Source of the DNA: Microvirga vignae
GTDB taxonomy: Bacteria; Pseudomonadota; Alphaproteobacteria; Rhizobiales; Beijerinckiaceae
Length of the DNA stretch: 64,000 nucleotides
Assembly (NCBI RefSeq): GCF_001017175.1
Contig: NZ_LCYG01000042.1
Span: 149,708-213,707 of the forward strand
Direction: 5' to 3'
The notes beneath the pieces were generated by a model that was not told where the DNA came from, did not search any database, and saw only the letters and a list, made by a program, of their open reading frames with translations. Below are positions 9,869 to 20,548 of the stretch, piece by piece. The translations under genes and the position numbers were made by a program. Position 1 is the first letter of the stretch. Each line of letters begins with the position of its first letter.

Positions 9869-10924
9869 ATGCGCATCTTAGGCATCGAAACCACCTGCGA
9901 CGAAACCGCGGCCGCCGTGGTGGGCGTCGGCTTCGACGGACGAGGGGAAATCCTTTCCAGCGAAGTCCTGAGCCAGATTGCCGAGCACGCGGCCTATGGC
10001 GGCGTAGTGCCGGAGATCGCGGCCCGCGCCCATGTGGAGGTGCTCGACCGCCTGATCGCCCGCGCCCTCAAGAACGCCAATTGCGCGATCAAGGACATCG
10101 ACGGCATTGCAGTGGCCGCAGGCCCTGGCCTTATCGGCGGGGTTCTGGTCGGCCTTACCACGGCCAAGGCGATCGCGCTTGTGACCCGCAAGCCCCTGAT
10201 GGCGGTCAATCACCTCGAAGCCCATGCGCTCACCGCGCGGCTCACCGACGGCATCGGTTTTCCCTACCTTCTGCTTCTCGCCTCCGGCGGCCACACGCAG
10301 CTTGTGGCGGTGAAGGGCGTGGGCGATTACGTGCGCATCGGCACCACCATCGACGACGCCATCGGTGAGGCCTTCGACAAAGCGGCGAAGATGCTGGGCC
10401 TGCCCTATCCCGGCGGGCCGCATGTGGAGCGCGAGGCGGCACGAGGCAATCCGGAGCGCTTCGCCCTGCCGCGCCCCATGCAGGGACGGGCCGAGCCGAA
10501 TTTCTCGCTGTCGGGCCTCAAGACCGCCGTGCGGATCGAGGCGGAGAAGATCGCGCCGCTCACACAGACCGACATTTCCGATCTCTGCGCCAGCTTCCAG
10601 GCCGCCATCGTGGACGTGGTGGTGGACCGCACCCGCGTGGGCCTGCGCCGGTTCCGCGAGATCGCGGGCGCGCCGAAGGCGCTCGTGGTGGCAGGCGGCG
10701 TGGCCGCGAACCAGACCATGCGCCAGGCCCTCCAGCGTCTGGCCGTCGAAACCGGCCTCAAGCTCGTCGCCCCACCCCTGGCGCTCTGCGGCGATAATGC
10801 CGCGATGATTGCCTGGGCGGGCCTCGAGCGGATGCGCCTTGGCCTGATCGACGACATCAACGCGCCGGCCCGCGCCCGCTGGCCGCTCGACACCAGCGGC
10901 CAGGCGGTGGGAGTGAAGGCCTGA
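9869..10924 (+). CDS. tsaD: tRNA N6-threonylcarbamoyladenosine transferase subunit TsaD
   Basis: Transfers threonylcarbamoyl to A37 of ANN-decoding tRNAs, with TsaB and TsaE. 351 residues. The ASKHA fold is clear: [14 protein letters not shown] at the N-terminus, [14 protein letters not shown], the iron-binding HLEAH (His115 and His119), [10 protein letters not shown], the [14 protein letters not shown] loop (here [13 protein letters not shown]), [13 protein letters not shown] and [14 protein letters not shown] 9869 is the natural start. It overlaps gpsA by one base (TGATG), so they form an operon. Confidence 0.98.
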   Translation: MRILGIETTCDETAAAVVGVGFDGRGEILSSEVLSQIAEHAAYGGVVPEIAARAHVEVLDRLIARALKNANCAIKDIDGIAVAAGPGLIGGVLVGLTTAKAIALVTRKPLMAVNHLEAHALTARLTDGIGFPYLLLLASGGHTQLVAVKGVGDYVRIGTTIDDAIGEAFDKAAKMLGLPYPGGPHVEREAARGNPERFALPRPMQGRAEPNFSLSGLKTAVRIEAEKIAPLTQTDISDLCASFQAAIVDVVVDRTRVGLRRFREIAGAPKALVVAGGVAANQTMRQALQRLAVETGLKLVAPPLALCGDNAAMIAWAGLERMRLGLIDDINAPARARWPLDTSGQAVGVKA

Positions 10925-11910
10925 TGGTGAAGCCCATCGGCATTGCCGGAGCCGGAGCCTGGGGAACGGCGCTCGCCAATGCGGCCGCCATCGCGGGCAA
11001 TGACGTCATCCTCTGGATGCGTTCGCCCCAGCAGGCCGAGGACCTTGGCAAGACACGCACGAACGAACGCTTCCTGCCCGGCGTGCGTCTGCATGACCGG
11101 ATCACGCCGACCGCCGATCTGAACCAGCTTGCCGCATGCCGCGCGGTTCTTCTCGTCACGCCCGCGCAGTCGACGCGCGAGATGACGGCAGCCCTCGCCC
11201 GCATTCTGCCAAGTGAGACGCCGCTTGTTCTCTGCGCGAAGGGCATCGAGCGCACCACCGGCTCATTTCTCTGCGACGTGGTGGAGGAGGTTCGCCCCGG
11301 CGCTCCCGTCGCCGTTCTGTCGGGCCCGAGCTTTGCTCACGACGTCGCACGCGGCTTGCCCACCGCGGTGACGCTCGCTTGCCGCGATGCCGCACTGGCC
11401 GAAGATCTCGCGATGGCCCTCTCCGGTCCTACGCTTCGCGTCTATCACCGCAGCGATGTGCGTGGCGTCGAGATCGGGGGTGCGGCGAAGAACGTGCTCG
11501 CCATCGCCTGCGGCGCAGTGGTGGGGCGTGGGCTCGGCGAGAGCGCAAAAGCCGCCCTCATCGCGCGAGGCTTCGCGGAGCTGTTGCGTTTTTCGCGCGC
11601 CTATGGCGGCGAGGCGGAGACTCTGATGGGCCTGTCCGGCCTCGGCGACCTCGTACTCACCTGCTCCTCCGCGCAATCGCGCAACTTCTCCTTCGGCCTG
11701 CATCTCGGCCAGGGCCAAAGCGTCGAGGCCGCCTCCGGCGGCAAGCTGGTGGAAGGCGCCACGACTGCCAGCGCCCTCGTCGCTTTGGCGAAAGCAAAAA
11801 ACATCGACATGCCGATTGCGGAAGCCGTCGAGCAGATCCTGTCCGGCGCATGGACCCTCGATCAGGCGGTCGATGCGCTCATGAACCGTCCCATCAAGTC
11901 CGAGCATTGA
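10924..11910 (+). CDS. gpsA: Glycerol-3-phosphate dehydrogenase [NAD(P)+]
   Basis: Reduces dihydroxyacetone phosphate to sn-glycerol 3-phosphate for phospholipid synthesis. 328 residues. The Rossmann motif GAGAWGTALANAAA (residues 6-19), LVLCAKGIE, AVLSGPSFAHDVARG, the catalytic-lysine segment VEIGGAAKNVLAIACG, and GLSGLGDLVLTCSS are all present. It is translationally coupled to tsaD. The EVE-domain gene starts 12 bases downstream and may be in the same transcript. Confidence 0.97.
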   Translation: MVKPIGIAGAGAWGTALANAAAIAGNDVILWMRSPQQAEDLGKTRTNERFLPGVRLHDRITPTADLNQLAACRAVLLVTPAQSTREMTAALARILPSETPLVLCAKGIERTTGSFLCDVVEEVRPGAPVAVLSGPSFAHDVARGLPTAVTLACRDAALAEDLAMALSGPTLRVYHRSDVRGVEIGGAAKNVLAIACGAVVGRGLGESAKAALIARGFAELLRFSRAYGGEAETLMGLSGLGDLVLTCSSAQSRNFSFGLHLGQGQSVEAASGGKLVEGATTASALVALAKAKNIDMPIAEAVEQILSGAWTLDQAVDALMNRPIKSEH

Positions 11911-11921
11911 GTTAGCAAACA

Positions 11922-12335
11922 ATGGCCAAGTGGCTCTACAAGTCAGAACCCTCCGTCTGGTCCTGGGACAACCAAGTTGCGCAAGGCGACAAGGGCACGT
12001 TCTGGAACGGCGTTCGCAACCACGTCGCCAAGCTGAACCTGATGGCCATGAAGAAAGGCGAGCAGGGCTTCTTCTATCACTCCAACGAGGGCAAGGCCGT
12101 TGTCGGCATCGTGGAGGTGATCAAGGAATACTACCCCGATCACACCGACGAGACCGGCAAGTTCGGCATGGTGGACATCAGGGCCGTCAAGGCCTTCAAG
12201 CGCCCGGTCACGCTCGACGAGATCAAGAAGCAGCCGGGACTCGAGAAGATGATCCTCGTCAACAATTCCCGCCTCTCGGTTCAGCCGGTAACGGACGAGG
12301 AATGGGCCGTCATCTGCAAGATGGGTGGGCTCTAG
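11922..12335 (+). CDS. EVE domain protein (YTH/PUA-like fold)
   Basis: 137 residues, essentially one EVE domain: WLYKSEPSVWSWD at the start, FWNGVRNHVAKLNL, KGEQGFFYHSNEGKAVVGIVEV and MILVNNSRLSVQPV are all typical. EVE proteins belong to the PUA-like superfamily and are thought to bind modified bases in DNA or RNA. The ligand is not known for this housekeeping branch, usually annotated as a thymocyte nuclear protein 1 homologue. It sits 12 bases after gpsA. No restriction enzyme is fused or adjacent, so a defence role is not suggested. Confidence 0.93.
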   Translation: MAKWLYKSEPSVWSWDNQVAQGDKGTFWNGVRNHVAKLNLMAMKKGEQGFFYHSNEGKAVVGIVEVIKEYYPDHTDETGKFGMVDIRAVKAFKRPVTLDEIKKQPGLEKMILVNNSRLSVQPVTDEEWAVICKMGGL

Positions 12336-12389
12336 CGTATGACGGCGTTCTATGTATGATACATTATAGCCAAACCGGACCATCCATCG

Positions 12390-12791
12390 ATGACATTTGC
12401 CGGAACCAACTTCGTCGCCATTCTCGTCTGCGCCGTCGCTGGATGGCTGTTCGGCATGGTCTGGTACATGTCGTTTGGGAATGCCTGGATGTCGGCCATC
12501 GGCAAGACCCGTGAGGATCTGAAGCCCTCACCCGGTCCCTTCATCATCGCCTTTGTGGCGCTCCTCGTCATGGGCTGGGTTTTGGCTGGTGTCATCGACC
12601 ATATGGGACAGGTCACAATCCGCAATGGCGTCCTTTCCGGCTTCTTCATGTGGCTCGGCTTCGTCATCACCACCCTGACCGTCAACCACGGCTTCGGAGG
12701 CCAGAAGCGGAGGCTCACCCTGATCGATGGCGGACACTGGCTCGGCGTGCTGCTGGTACAGGGCGCGGTGATCGGATCCTTCGGGGTCTAG
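12390..12791 (+). CDS. DUF1761 family membrane protein
   Basis: 133 residues with four hydrophobic segments (about 8-28, 50-70, 80-100 and 112-130). It matches the DUF1761 pattern, including the opening NFVAILVCAVAGWLFGMVWY, where a W-x-x-x-x-W-Y motif ends TM1, and the central segment MWLGFVITTLTVNHGFGG. Members are small integral membrane proteins of unknown function. The start ATG 12390 is 54 bases after the EVE gene. No function is proposed. Confidence 0.85.
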   Translation: MTFAGTNFVAILVCAVAGWLFGMVWYMSFGNAWMSAIGKTREDLKPSPGPFIIAFVALLVMGWVLAGVIDHMGQVTIRNGVLSGFFMWLGFVITTLTVNHGFGGQKRRLTLIDGGHWLGVLLVQGAVIGSFGV

Positions 12792-12938
12792 ATATCGGGC
12801 TCCCTGGGGACTGCGCCGAGCGACAACCCAAAAGTAGCAAAGACCAAAGTCCGATCCCCGCCCCGCTTGCCCGAACCCTCTCTCTTTCCGTAAACCTAGA
12901 CCTAATTACTCGATAACGACGAGTCTGGGAGAAGCGTC

Positions 12939-14897
12939 ATGGAAGAGAAGATCTACGACGTGCCGTCCGAGTGGAGCCACCGCGCCTATCTGGACGATGC
13001 CGGCTACCGCGCGAAATACGAGGCTTCGGTGAAGGACCCGGACAAGTTCTGGGCCGAGGAAGCCAAGCGCATCCACTGGTTCAGGCAGCCGACCCGGATC
13101 AAGAACACCAATTTCGGTCCCGGCAACGTCTCGATCCGCTGGTTCGAGGACGGCATCACCAACGTCGCCTATAACTGCGTCGACCGGCATCTCCACACCC
13201 GCGGCGATCAGGTCGCCATCATCTGGGAAGGCGACGATCCGTCGGAATCCAAGAAGATCACCTATCGCGAGCTTCACGCCGAAGTGAACCGCATGGCCAA
13301 CATCATGCGCAACCGCGGTGTCGGAAAGGGCGATCGCGTCACGATCTACCTGCCGATGATCCCGGAAGCTGCCTATGCGATGCTCGCCTGCGCGCGGCTG
13401 GGCGCCATCCACTCCGTGGTGTTCGGCGGATTCTCGCCGGATTCGCTTGCCAGCCGCATCCAGGATGCCAAGTCCGCCTTCGTCATCACCGCGGATGAAG
13501 GCCTGCGCGGTGGCCGTAAGGTGCCGCTGAAGGCGAACGTGGACGCGGCCATCGAAACCGTGGGTCGGGGCGTAGTGGACCACGTACTCGTCGTTCGCCG
13601 CACGGGCGGCGCCGTGAACATGGTGCCGGGCCGTGACGTGTATTACGACGAGGCGGCAGCGCAGGTATCCGACGATTGCCCCTATGAGGAGATGAATGCG
13701 GAGGATCCGCTGTTCATCCTCTACACCTCCGGCTCGACCGGCACTCCGAAAGGCGTGCTGCATACCACCGGCGGCTATCTCGTCTATGCGGCGATGACGC
13801 ATCAATACGTGTTCGATTACCACGACGGCGACATCTACTGGTGCACCGCCGACGTGGGTTGGGTGACCGGTCACTCCTACATCCTCTATGGCCCGCTCGC
13901 GAACGGCGCGACCACTCTCATGTTCGAGGGCGTGCCCACCTATCCGTCGATCTCCCGCTTCTGGGAAATCATCGACAAATACAACGTGAACATCTTCTAC
14001 ACCGCGCCGACCGCCATTCGCTCGCTCATGCAGGCGGGCGAGGAGCCGGTGAAGAAGACCTCGCGCAAATCGCTGCGCCTGCTTGGTTCCGTGGGCGAGC
14101 CGATCAATCCGGAAGCCTGGGAATGGTACTATCGCGTCGTCGGCAACAGCCGCTGCCCCATCGTGGACACCTGGTGGCAGACGGAAACCGGCGGCATTCT
14201 CATCACTCCGCTGCCAGGTGCCACGAAGCTGAAACCCGGCTCCGCCACGCGCCCGTTCTTCGGCATTAGACCTGAGGTCGTGGATGCCGAAGGCAAGGTG
14301 CTGGAGGGCCAAGCCGAGGGCAATCTCGTGATCGCCGATTCATGGCCGGGCCAGATGCGCACGGTCTATGGCGACCATGAACGCTTCGTGCAGACCTACT
14401 TCTCCACCTATCCGGGAAAATACTTCACCGGCGACGGCTGCCGCCGCGATGCGGACGGCTATTACTGGATCACCGGCCGCGTGGACGACGTGATCAACGT
14501 CTCCGGCCACCGCATGGGCACGGCGGAGGTGGAATCCGCGCTCGTCGCCCATCCGAAGGTCTCGGAAGCAGCCGTCGTCGGCTACCCGCACGACATCAAG
14601 GGCCAGGGCATCTACGCCTATGTCACCCTGATGGCGGGCGAGCAGCCATCGGAAGAACTGCGCAAGGAGCTGGTAGCCTGGGTCCGCAAGGAAATCGGCC
14701 CCATCGCCTCGCCGGACCTGATCCAGTTCGCCCCAAGCCTGCCGAAGACCCGCTCCGGCAAGATCATGCGCCGAATCCTGCGCAAGATCGCCGAGGACGA
14801 ATTCGGCTCGCTGGGCGACACCTCGACGCTGGCCGACCCCACCGTGGTCGACGACCTGATCACCAATAGACAGAACAAGCGCACGAAGGCGGCTTGA
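12939..14897 (+). CDS. acs: Acetyl-CoA synthetase
   Basis: Activates acetate to acetyl-CoA via acetyl-AMP in the cytoplasm. 652 residues, the canonical length. Adenylate-forming signatures: the P-loop-like [15 protein letters not shown] (about 263-277), [13 protein letters not shown], the adenine motif [49 protein letters not shown], and near the C-terminus [14 protein letters not shown], whose Lys is the known acetylation and catalytic site. GGGAG at 12929-12933 precedes ATG 12939. Upstream, an ACTCG/CGAGT inverted repeat at 12908-12924 could be an operator. It is a single gene. Confidence 0.98.
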   Translation: MEEKIYDVPSEWSHRAYLDDAGYRAKYEASVKDPDKFWAEEAKRIHWFRQPTRIKNTNFGPGNVSIRWFEDGITNVAYNCVDRHLHTRGDQVAIIWEGDDPSESKKITYRELHAEVNRMANIMRNRGVGKGDRVTIYLPMIPEAAYAMLACARLGAIHSVVFGGFSPDSLASRIQDAKSAFVITADEGLRGGRKVPLKANVDAAIETVGRGVVDHVLVVRRTGGAVNMVPGRDVYYDEAAAQVSDDCPYEEMNAEDPLFILYTSGSTGTPKGVLHTTGGYLVYAAMTHQYVFDYHDGDIYWCTADVGWVTGHSYILYGPLANGATTLMFEGVPTYPSISRFWEIIDKYNVNIFYTAPTAIRSLMQAGEEPVKKTSRKSLRLLGSVGEPINPEAWEWYYRVVGNSRCPIVDTWWQTETGGILITPLPGATKLKPGSATRPFFGIRPEVVDAEGKVLEGQAEGNLVIADSWPGQMRTVYGDHERFVQTYFSTYPGKYFTGDGCRRDADGYYWITGRVDDVINVSGHRMGTAEVESALVAHPKVSEAAVVGYPHDIKGQGIYAYVTLMAGEQPSEELRKELVAWVRKEIGPIASPDLIQFAPSLPKTRSGKIMRRILRKIAEDEFGSLGDTSTLADPTVVDDLITNRQNKRTKAA

Positions 14898-14907
14898 TCG
14901 ATACGCC

Positions 14908-15045
14908 ATCCCGGGGCCGCATAGCGGAACCCGGGATCGCAATGCACACTCTAGCGTCATGGCCGGCTCGTCCCGGCCATCCATGTCTTAAGAACTGCTA
15001 CGCATGAAAGGCGTGGATCCCCGGAGCAAGTCCGGGGATGACGGC
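14908..15045 (+). repeat. Two-hairpin palindromic intergenic repeat, copy A
   Basis: Starts with an ATCCCGGG/CCCGGGAT inverted repeat (14908-14937). A doublet of stem-loops follows: ATGGCCGG against CCGGCCAT (14959-14980) and ATCCCCGG against CCGGGGAT (15017-15039), flanked by GCGTCAT and GACGGCG. The same two modules recur at 43551, 57258 and 62583. This resembles REP/BIME-type mosaic elements. It lies after acs and may act as a transcript end or stabiliser. Confidence 0.75.
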
Positions 15046-15178
15046 GAAAAGCACGATATCCTGTGCCTGATCCCAGATCGGCTCCCGCTGCCGGCGAGAA
15101 CGCTCTTTAGACCATCGGAACCGCAGCCGTTTCCTTCGCGTCTCACCCTCGTGTCTTCAAAGAAGGAGGGTTCGAGAC

Positions 15179-15676
15179 ATGATTGCGCGGATCGCCATCG
15201 CATGGGCCGCTGTCACCCTTGCCGTCTCGGGCGCATCGGCCCGCGAGGTCGTGCCGTTTGGGACAAGCGTGTCGCCGGGCACCATCGTCATCAAGACGGG
15301 CGAGCGGCGGCTCTATTACGTGCGCGGTGACGGGACCGCCCTGCGCTACCGTGTGGCCGTCGGGAAGCCGGGCAAGCAATGGTTCGGCGAAGCGCAGATC
15401 GACGGCAAATACGTACGTCCCGCTTGGTCGCCGCCAGCGGAAGTCAAACGCGACAATCCCCGCCTTCCCGACGTGATTCCCGGCGGCGCGCCGAACAATC
15501 CCATGGGCGCGCGGGCACTCACCCTCGATCTCGACGAATACGCCATCCACGGCACGAACCGCCCGAGCTCCATCGGCACCTATGCCTCTTACGGCTGCAT
15601 CCGCATGCTCAACGAGGACATCATCGATCTCTACGATCAGGTGAGCGTGGGCACGCGGGTGGTGGTGACGCCATAG
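15179..15676 (+). CDS. L,D-transpeptidase (YkuD/ErfK family)
   Basis: Periplasmic enzyme forming 3-3 peptidoglycan crosslinks or anchoring proteins to the wall. 165 residues: signal peptide (IAIAWAAVTLAVSGASA, cleavage after ASA) and one YkuD domain. The catalytic motif is complete: IHGTNRPSSIGTYAS followed by YGCIRMLNEDIIDLY, with His, Ser, Gly, Cys and Arg all present. ATG 15179 has AAGGAGG 12 bases upstream (15164-15170). There is no peptidoglycan-binding or LysM domain, so it is the minimal form common in multiple copies in Rhizobiales. Confidence 0.95.
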   Translation: MIARIAIAWAAVTLAVSGASAREVVPFGTSVSPGTIVIKTGERRLYYVRGDGTALRYRVAVGKPGKQWFGEAQIDGKYVRPAWSPPAEVKRDNPRLPDVIPGGAPNNPMGARALTLDLDEYAIHGTNRPSSIGTYASYGCIRMLNEDIIDLYDQVSVGTRVVVTP

Positions 15677-15817
15677 ATCGATCCGGACATGGGCATCGAA
15701 AAGGTGCAACTGATTTTCAATCGAGATCCCCGCTGAGGATCACATGCAAGCCTCGCAAAAGGGTCGAATGGCAATCCTCCGCCGGATTGCCGACAATGAT
15801 TCGACCACGGGTCTCTT

Positions 15818-17797
15818 ATGGTTTCTTTCCTGTCACGGGTTTCGCTGCGAAATCAGATCCTGAGCATCGGTCTGCTCGGGGCCATCGGGGTGGTGGTCCT
15901 TGCCCTCGTCTACATGATCGGGGACGGCTCTGTGCAGGAGCATCGCCGCGAAGCCGCCGCGGCCACGCATCTGGAGCATCTGATTGACTCAGCCGACAAG
16001 GATTTGCTGAAGGCCCGGCTCGCCGAAAAGGACTTCTTCCTGCGCAGCGACGAGAAACATGTCGCCGATCATGCGAGCAGCATTAGCGAGGTCAATCGCG
16101 ATCTCGCGGAGGCCGAGAAGCAGATCGCAACATCACCCGACCAAGCCGATCTTCAGCCCAAGGTCGCCAAGCTCAAGGCTGGCCTTGCGCGCTATGTTCA
16201 GCACTTCGGCACGGTCATCGACATCCAGCGCAAACTCGGATTCGATGAGAAGTCAGGGCTGCAGGGAGCGATGCGGGACTCGGCTCATGCGGCCGAGAAA
16301 CGACTTGAGAACTTCGACGATCAGCATCTGACAGTTCTTCTGTTGATGATGCGGCGCCACGAGAAGGACTTCATCCTCCGCGGCGACCCCAAATACGGCG
16401 AGGATATCAAGAAGCGCGTGAACGAATTCCTGCAGGACATTTCCGGTGCCTCGATTCCCGCTAAGACCAAGACTGAGCTCGTCGATGCGATTACATCCTA
16501 CCAGCGCGCTACCCTCGCCTTCATTGAGGCTCGCATGCAGCTCCAGGTGGAAAGCAGGGCCCTCTCGGAGTCCTATGGTGAGGTCGAGCCCGTCATCGCG
16601 GACATTCTGAAATCGGTTGGTGAGCATTTCGAGGCCGCCCAGACGACTGCGGAGGCCACCACGTCCCAGATCTCCGTCATGATCTGGTCCGCGATCGGCT
16701 TGGTTCTCGCGATCCTGACGATCGCGGCTCTCGGCATCGGTCGGGCGATCACGAATCCTCTTCTGGCCATGACGGCTGCAATGCAACGCGTGGCAAAGGG
16801 TGACTATGGCGCGCCCGTGCCGGGCTTAAGCCTCAGAAACGAGATCGGCGCGATGGCTGCTGCGATTCAGGTTTTCAAGACCAACGGCGAGGAGATGGAG
16901 CGCCTGCGCGCGGAGCAGGAGCGCGCCCAAGAACAGAACGTGCTTGAGAAGCGACGCATCATGACCGAACTGGCTCGTAGCTTTGAGTCCAAGGTGGGCG
17001 CTCTGACCCAGAGCCTCTTGGGTGCTGCCGCTGAGATGGAAACGACGGCGCAATCCATGACGAAGGTGGCGGACGAGACCAATGCCCAGACGGTGAGCGT
17101 GGCTTCGGCCGCCGAACAGACTTCGGCCAACGTGCAAACGGTGGCGGCAGCGACCGAAGAGATGTCGGTCTCGATTCAGGAGATTGCCGCTCAGGTGGCC
17201 CAGTCCGCACGCATCGCGGATCATGCGGTCGAGGGAGCCCGGCGAACGAACGTTACCGTGCAGGCCTTGGCCGACACGGCCGAGAAAATCGGCAATGTGA
17301 TCCAACTCATCAACACCATCGCCGGCCAAACCAACCTGCTGGCGCTCAACGCAACGATCGAAGCCGCACGCGCGGGCGAGGCCGGTCGCGGCTTTGCGGT
17401 GGTGGCTTCCGAGGTCAAGGACCTGGCGAGCCAGACCGCCAAGGCGACGGAAGAGATCGGGACGCAGATTGCCGGGGTGCAGCAGGCAACCCGGGATGTG
17501 GTCGCAGCCATTCAAGAGATCGCTCAGACGATCACCGAGATGGCCCAGATCTCGACCGGCATTGCTGCCGCAGTCGAAGAACAGGGAGCTGCCACCAGAG
17601 AGATTTCGCGCAACGTGCAGGAAGCCGCCCGTGGCACGGAACAGGTGACCAGCAATATCGGCGTGGTGCGTCGCGGGGCGGGCGAAACCGGTGCGGCGGC
17701 TGCCCAGGTCCTGAGCGCCGCCCAGGAGCTATCGCGCCATTCGACCAGCCTCGGTCAGGAGGTCGACAGCTTCCTCGCGGGCGTACGGGCCGCATAG
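15818..17797 (+). CDS. Methyl-accepting chemotaxis protein
   Basis: Transmembrane chemoreceptor, 659 residues. TM1 is at about 10-32, followed by a helical periplasmic sensor of HBM/four-helix type with repeated helices such as [19 protein letters not shown] and [21 protein letters not shown]2 is at about 285-307, then HAMP and the cytoplasmic coiled coil. The signalling tip is intact: [20 protein letters not shown] then [17 protein letters not shown], the CheA/CheW contact. There is no terminal NWETF-type methylation pentapeptide. The ligand is unknown. It is convergent with cfa, whose apparent reading frame overlaps the last 43 bases of this gene. It is the best local reference for judging the decayed receptor at 2400-3637. 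Confidence 0.95.
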   Translation: MVSFLSRVSLRNQILSIGLLGAIGVVVLALVYMIGDGSVQEHRREAAAATHLEHLIDSADKDLLKARLAEKDFFLRSDEKHVADHASSISEVNRDLAEAEKQIATSPDQADLQPKVAKLKAGLARYVQHFGTVIDIQRKLGFDEKSGLQGAMRDSAHAAEKRLENFDDQHLTVLLLMMRRHEKDFILRGDPKYGEDIKKRVNEFLQDISGASIPAKTKTELVDAITSYQRATLAFIEARMQLQVESRALSESYGEVEPVIADILKSVGEHFEAAQTTAEATTSQISVMIWSAIGLVLAILTIAALGIGRAITNPLLAMTAAMQRVAKGDYGAPVPGLSLRNEIGAMAAAIQVFKTNGEEMERLRAEQERAQEQNVLEKRRIMTELARSFESKVGALTQSLLGAAAEMETTAQSMTKVADETNAQTVSVASAAEQTSANVQTVAAATEEMSVSIQEIAAQVAQSARIADHAVEGARRTNVTVQALADTAEKIGNVIQLINTIAGQTNLLALNATIEAARAGEAGRGFAVVASEVKDLASQTAKATEEIGTQIAGVQQATRDVVAAIQEIAQTITEMAQISTGIAAAVEEQGAATREISRNVQEAARGTEQVTSNIGVVRRGAGETGAAAAQVLSAAQELSRHSTSLGQEVDSFLAGVRAA

Positions 17798-19185
17798 CCC
17801 GGCAGCCGAGCGGCTGCCTGGAGGCCAACCCGAGCGAGAGGTCGAATTTGCGAAGTGTCCGTTGTGAAAACAGCGGACATTTTCGGTTTAGCCATACAGA
17901 CCGCCCGGCTCGGCGGCAGGCCTGATGGCCCACGCGTGCGCTTGGAAACCAGCGTCTGGTTCACGCCCACCGCTGCGCGCTCGAAGGCCAGCGAACAGCC
18001 GGCGAGGTAGAGAAGCCACATGCGGGTTTTCTCCTTGCCCACCATGGCCTCGGCCTCTTTGCGCCTGGCGCTCAAATTCTCCCACCACAGGCGCGTGGTG
18101 CGCTGGTAATGCTCGCGCCAGCCCTCCACGTCATGCACCTCGAAACCGAAGCGCTCAAGATTGGCGATCGACATGCCGAGGTGATCGAGCTCGCCGCCGG
18201 GAAAGATGTAGCGGGTGAGCGCCTTGGATTCGGGCTTGAGCTTGCGGAAGGCACGTTCGCTCCTCTTCGCGCGCCGCGCAATGGTGTGGTGCAGGTAAAG
18301 ACCGCGCGGCCTCAAGAGACGATGCACCGAGCGGAAGTAGGTCGGGTAGTTCCTGATACCCACCTGCTCGAACATGCCGATGGAAGAGATCTTGTCGAAC
18401 TCTCCCTCGATCTGGGTGAAATCCTTCAACAGAACCTCGGCCCGATCCTGCAGACCGAGACGGGCGATCTTGTCCCTGGCGAGCTTCGCCTGCTCCTCGG
18501 CCAGCGTCACGCCGGTGGCTTTCACGCCGTAGTGCTGTGCCGCATGGCAGATGAGAGCCCCCCAGCCACAGCCGATATCGAGGAAGCGGTCACCGGGTTT
18601 CAGCCGCAGCTTGCGGCAGATCATGTCGAGCTTGTCCGCTTGAGCGCGAGCGAGATCGTCATGCCAGTCCGGCTGGAAATAAGCGCAGGTGTAAACCATC
18701 TTCGGATCGAGGAAGAGCCGGTAGAAGTCGTTCGAGACGTCGTAATGGTAAGCGACGTTCCTCTTGTTGGTCTGTGGCCGTCCGTCCCTGGCCTGAGGAT
18801 TCTCCTCCACCTTGTCGAGGGGGCGCGGCATGTCGGCAGGGGCGCGCAGAAAGTGATAGGCAGCCCTCAATGCCTTGACCTTGCTCACCTTTCTCAGGCG
18901 ACGTCCGGCCTTCTGCGGGCGCTGGGCGGCGAGATCGAAGAGGGTGCCGTTCCTGAGGTCGAGCAGGCCCGAGACATAGGCGTTGAGCACCGTGTCCAAG
19001 TTCGGGCGGCGGAGAAGGCTCGCGATGACGTTCTCGTGCCGGATCACGAGGCGCATGGCATAGGACGCCAAGTCGGCGGGAATGGTAGAACCATCCCACA
19101 ATTCGAAGCCGAACTGCAGATCGAGCGCCCGATGGGCCTCCTCCAGAAGATCGCGGAAAAGCCTGAGCCGCTCTGCCCCGTTCAT
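17755..19185 (-). CDS. cfa: Cyclopropane-fatty-acyl-phospholipid synthase, C-terminal frame altered
   Basis: SAM-dependent enzyme that adds a methylene across double bonds of phospholipid acyl chains at the membrane. The SAM motif [20 protein letters not shown], then [16 protein letters not shown] and [20 protein letters not shown] are all typical. Family members usually end in [14 protein letters not shown] or similar. Here [10 protein letters not shown] is followed by VCMAKPKM and 40 more unrelated residues running antisense into the chemoreceptor gene. Adding one base at about 17899-17902 would restore SRADLYG and a stop at 17888-17890. I read this as a one-base deletion or sequencing error. 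The start ATG 19185 is preceded by GGGGTG. The catalytic domain is unaffected. Confidence 0.9.
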   Translation of the reverse strand: MNGAERLRLFRDLLEEAHRALDLQFGFELWDGSTIPADLASYAMRLVIRHENVIASLLRRPNLDTVLNAYVSGLLDLRNGTLFDLAAQRPQKAGRRLRKVSKVKALRAAYHFLRAPADMPRPLDKVEENPQARDGRPQTNKRNVAYHYDVSNDFYRLFLDPKMVYTCAYFQPDWHDDLARAQADKLDMICRKLRLKPGDRFLDIGCGWGALICHAAQHYGVKATGVTLAEEQAKLARDKIARLGLQDRAEVLLKDFTQIEGEFDKISSIGMFEQVGIRNYPTYFRSVHRLLRPRGLYLHHTIARRAKRSERAFRKLKPESKALTRYIFPGGELDHLGMSIANLERFGFEVHDVEGWREHYQRTTRLWWENLSARRKEAEAMVGKEKTRMWLLYLAGCSLAFERAAVGVNQTLVSKRTRGPSGLPPSRAVCMAKPKMSAVFTTDTSQIRPLARVGLQAAARLPGYAARTPARKLSTS

Positions 19186-19253
19186 CACCCCACAACCCTT
19201 GTTGCTTCGTGTTGTGCCCGACACTAAGCGGGGGTGCGCCTGGATACAATAAC

Positions 19254-19490
19254 TTAAAAGTCGCTGGCGAGGCCTTTCACCTCCCAATCATCGTAGCGCA
19301 CGGGCTCCAGACCGCCGCGGCCCTGGTGCTCTTTCTCCCTGGCGATTTCCGCCGCGCGGGCATCGATCTCCTGCCGCCGCCGGGCAGCCTCTTCCAGGGC
19401 CCGCCGGGCCGCAGGCGAGAGGGTTTTTCCGGGCGCAGCCCCTTCGAGGGCAGGAGCCAGAGTCTTTTCGGGGATGTCGCTGGTGTTCAT
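19254..19490 (-). CDS. DUF1674 / SDHAF4-type succinate dehydrogenase assembly factor
   Basis: 78 residues. The N-terminal half is a charged Ala/Arg/Glu helix (ARRALEEAARRRQEIDARAAE). The C-terminus GGLEPVRYDDWEVKGLASDF is the strongly conserved DUF1674 signature (GPEPTRYGDWE-KG-ASDF in homologues). The eukaryotic relative SDHAF4 binds the free flavinylated SDH subunit during complex II assembly, so a similar role here is inference. No sdh genes are nearby. It is monocistronic on the minus strand, divergent from htpX. Confidence 0.87.
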   Translation of the reverse strand: MNTSDIPEKTLAPALEGAAPGKTLSPAARRALEEAARRRQEIDARAAEIAREKEHQGRGGLEPVRYDDWEVKGLASDF

Positions 19491-19622
19491 GACAGGCCTT
19501 TATCAGCTCCTTGACCCTCATGGGAGAGGGTATCCCTGGTCGAGGGCACTCTTGGTCGAGAGCTGGACCATTCCCACATGAAGATTCAAACGGATGAAGT
19601 CCTTCTCGAGGTGGAGACCCCG

Positions 19623-20543
19623 ATGAACACCGTCAAGACCGGAATGCTGCTAGCAGGCCTCATGGCCCTGTTTGGCGTTGTCGGCTACATGCTGGGCGGC
19701 GCGACCGGCATGATGATCGCGCTGGGCCTGGGCCTGGCGACCAACCTCTTTGCCTATTGGAACTCCGACCGGCTGGCGCTTGCCGCCCACCATGCCATCG
19801 AGGTGGATGAGAGAACCGCACCGGAGTTGGTCCATATGGTGGGTGATCTCGCCCGCAATGCGAACCTGCCGATGCCGCGGGTCTATATCATCGAGAACCC
19901 GCAGCCCAATGCCTTTGCCACCGGGCGCAACCCGGAAAACGCAGCGGTGGCTGCCACGACAGGCCTTCTCGACATGCTTTCCCATGACGAGATCGCGGGC
20001 GTGATGGCCCACGAGCTGGCCCATATCAAGAATCGCGACACGTTGATCATGACGGTCAGCGCCACGATTGCGGGCGCGATCGCGACGCTCGCCCAGTTCG
20101 GTTTCCTCTTCGGTGGGCGCGGCGATGACAGACCCAATCCCATCGTGATGCTGGCGACCATTCTCATTGCTCCCTTTGCGGCCATGATCATCCAGATGGC
20201 GATCAGCCGCTCGCGCGAATATGACGCCGATCGGATGGGCGCCGAGATCTGCGGCCAGCCTCTTTCGCTCGCCTCGGCGCTGGCGAAGATCGCGGGCGGC
20301 GTGGCCCATGTGCCCAACATGGATGCAGAGCGTCATCCGGCCACCGCGCCGCTTTTCATCATCAATCCGCTCTCCGGCCACGGCATGGACAATCTGTTCT
20401 CCACCCATCCGGCGACGGAAAACAGGATTGCGGCGCTGCACGCTTTGGCGCAGGAGATGGGAGCAGCGCCGCAACCCGGCTTCTTCGTGCAGAGTTCATC
20501 GAGTCCCTGGGGCCAGCCGCCCCGCCGCGGACCTTGGGGTTAA
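19623..20543 (+). CDS. htpX: HtpX-type membrane zinc metalloprotease
   Basis: M48B protease involved in quality control of inner-membrane proteins. 306 residues from the preferred start. TM helices are at about 8-24 and 28-46. The zinc site is [13 protein letters not shown] (HExxH), and the third ligand lies in [13 protein letters not shown]. Two more hydrophobic segments flank the active site ([17 protein letters not shown] and [18 protein letters not shown]). An in-frame ATG lies at 19578, but [17 protein letters not shown] at 19623 matches the usual HtpX N-terminus. The stop TAA at 20541-20543 lies next to the rsmB start region, so the two are cotranscribed. Confidence 0.95.
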   Translation: MNTVKTGMLLAGLMALFGVVGYMLGGATGMMIALGLGLATNLFAYWNSDRLALAAHHAIEVDERTAPELVHMVGDLARNANLPMPRVYIIENPQPNAFATGRNPENAAVAATTGLLDMLSHDEIAGVMAHELAHIKNRDTLIMTVSATIAGAIATLAQFGFLFGGRGDDRPNPIVMLATILIAPFAAMIIQMAISRSREYDADRMGAEICGQPLSLASALAKIAGGVAHVPNMDAERHPATAPLFIINPLSGHGMDNLFSTHPATENRIAALHALAQEMGAAPQPGFFVQSSSSPWGQPPRRGPWG

Positions 20544-20548
20544 GTGTT

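Noticed and set aside
12338..12936. EVE-domain gene as part of a defence system
   Set aside because: Its neighbours are tsaD, gpsA, a DUF1761 gene and acs. No nuclease, helicase or restriction gene is adjacent, so the housekeeping reading is better.
17888..18088. 66-codon minus-strand frame ending in GGLYG inside cfa
   Set aside because: Not a separate gene. Its stop marks where the cfa frame would end if one base were restored.
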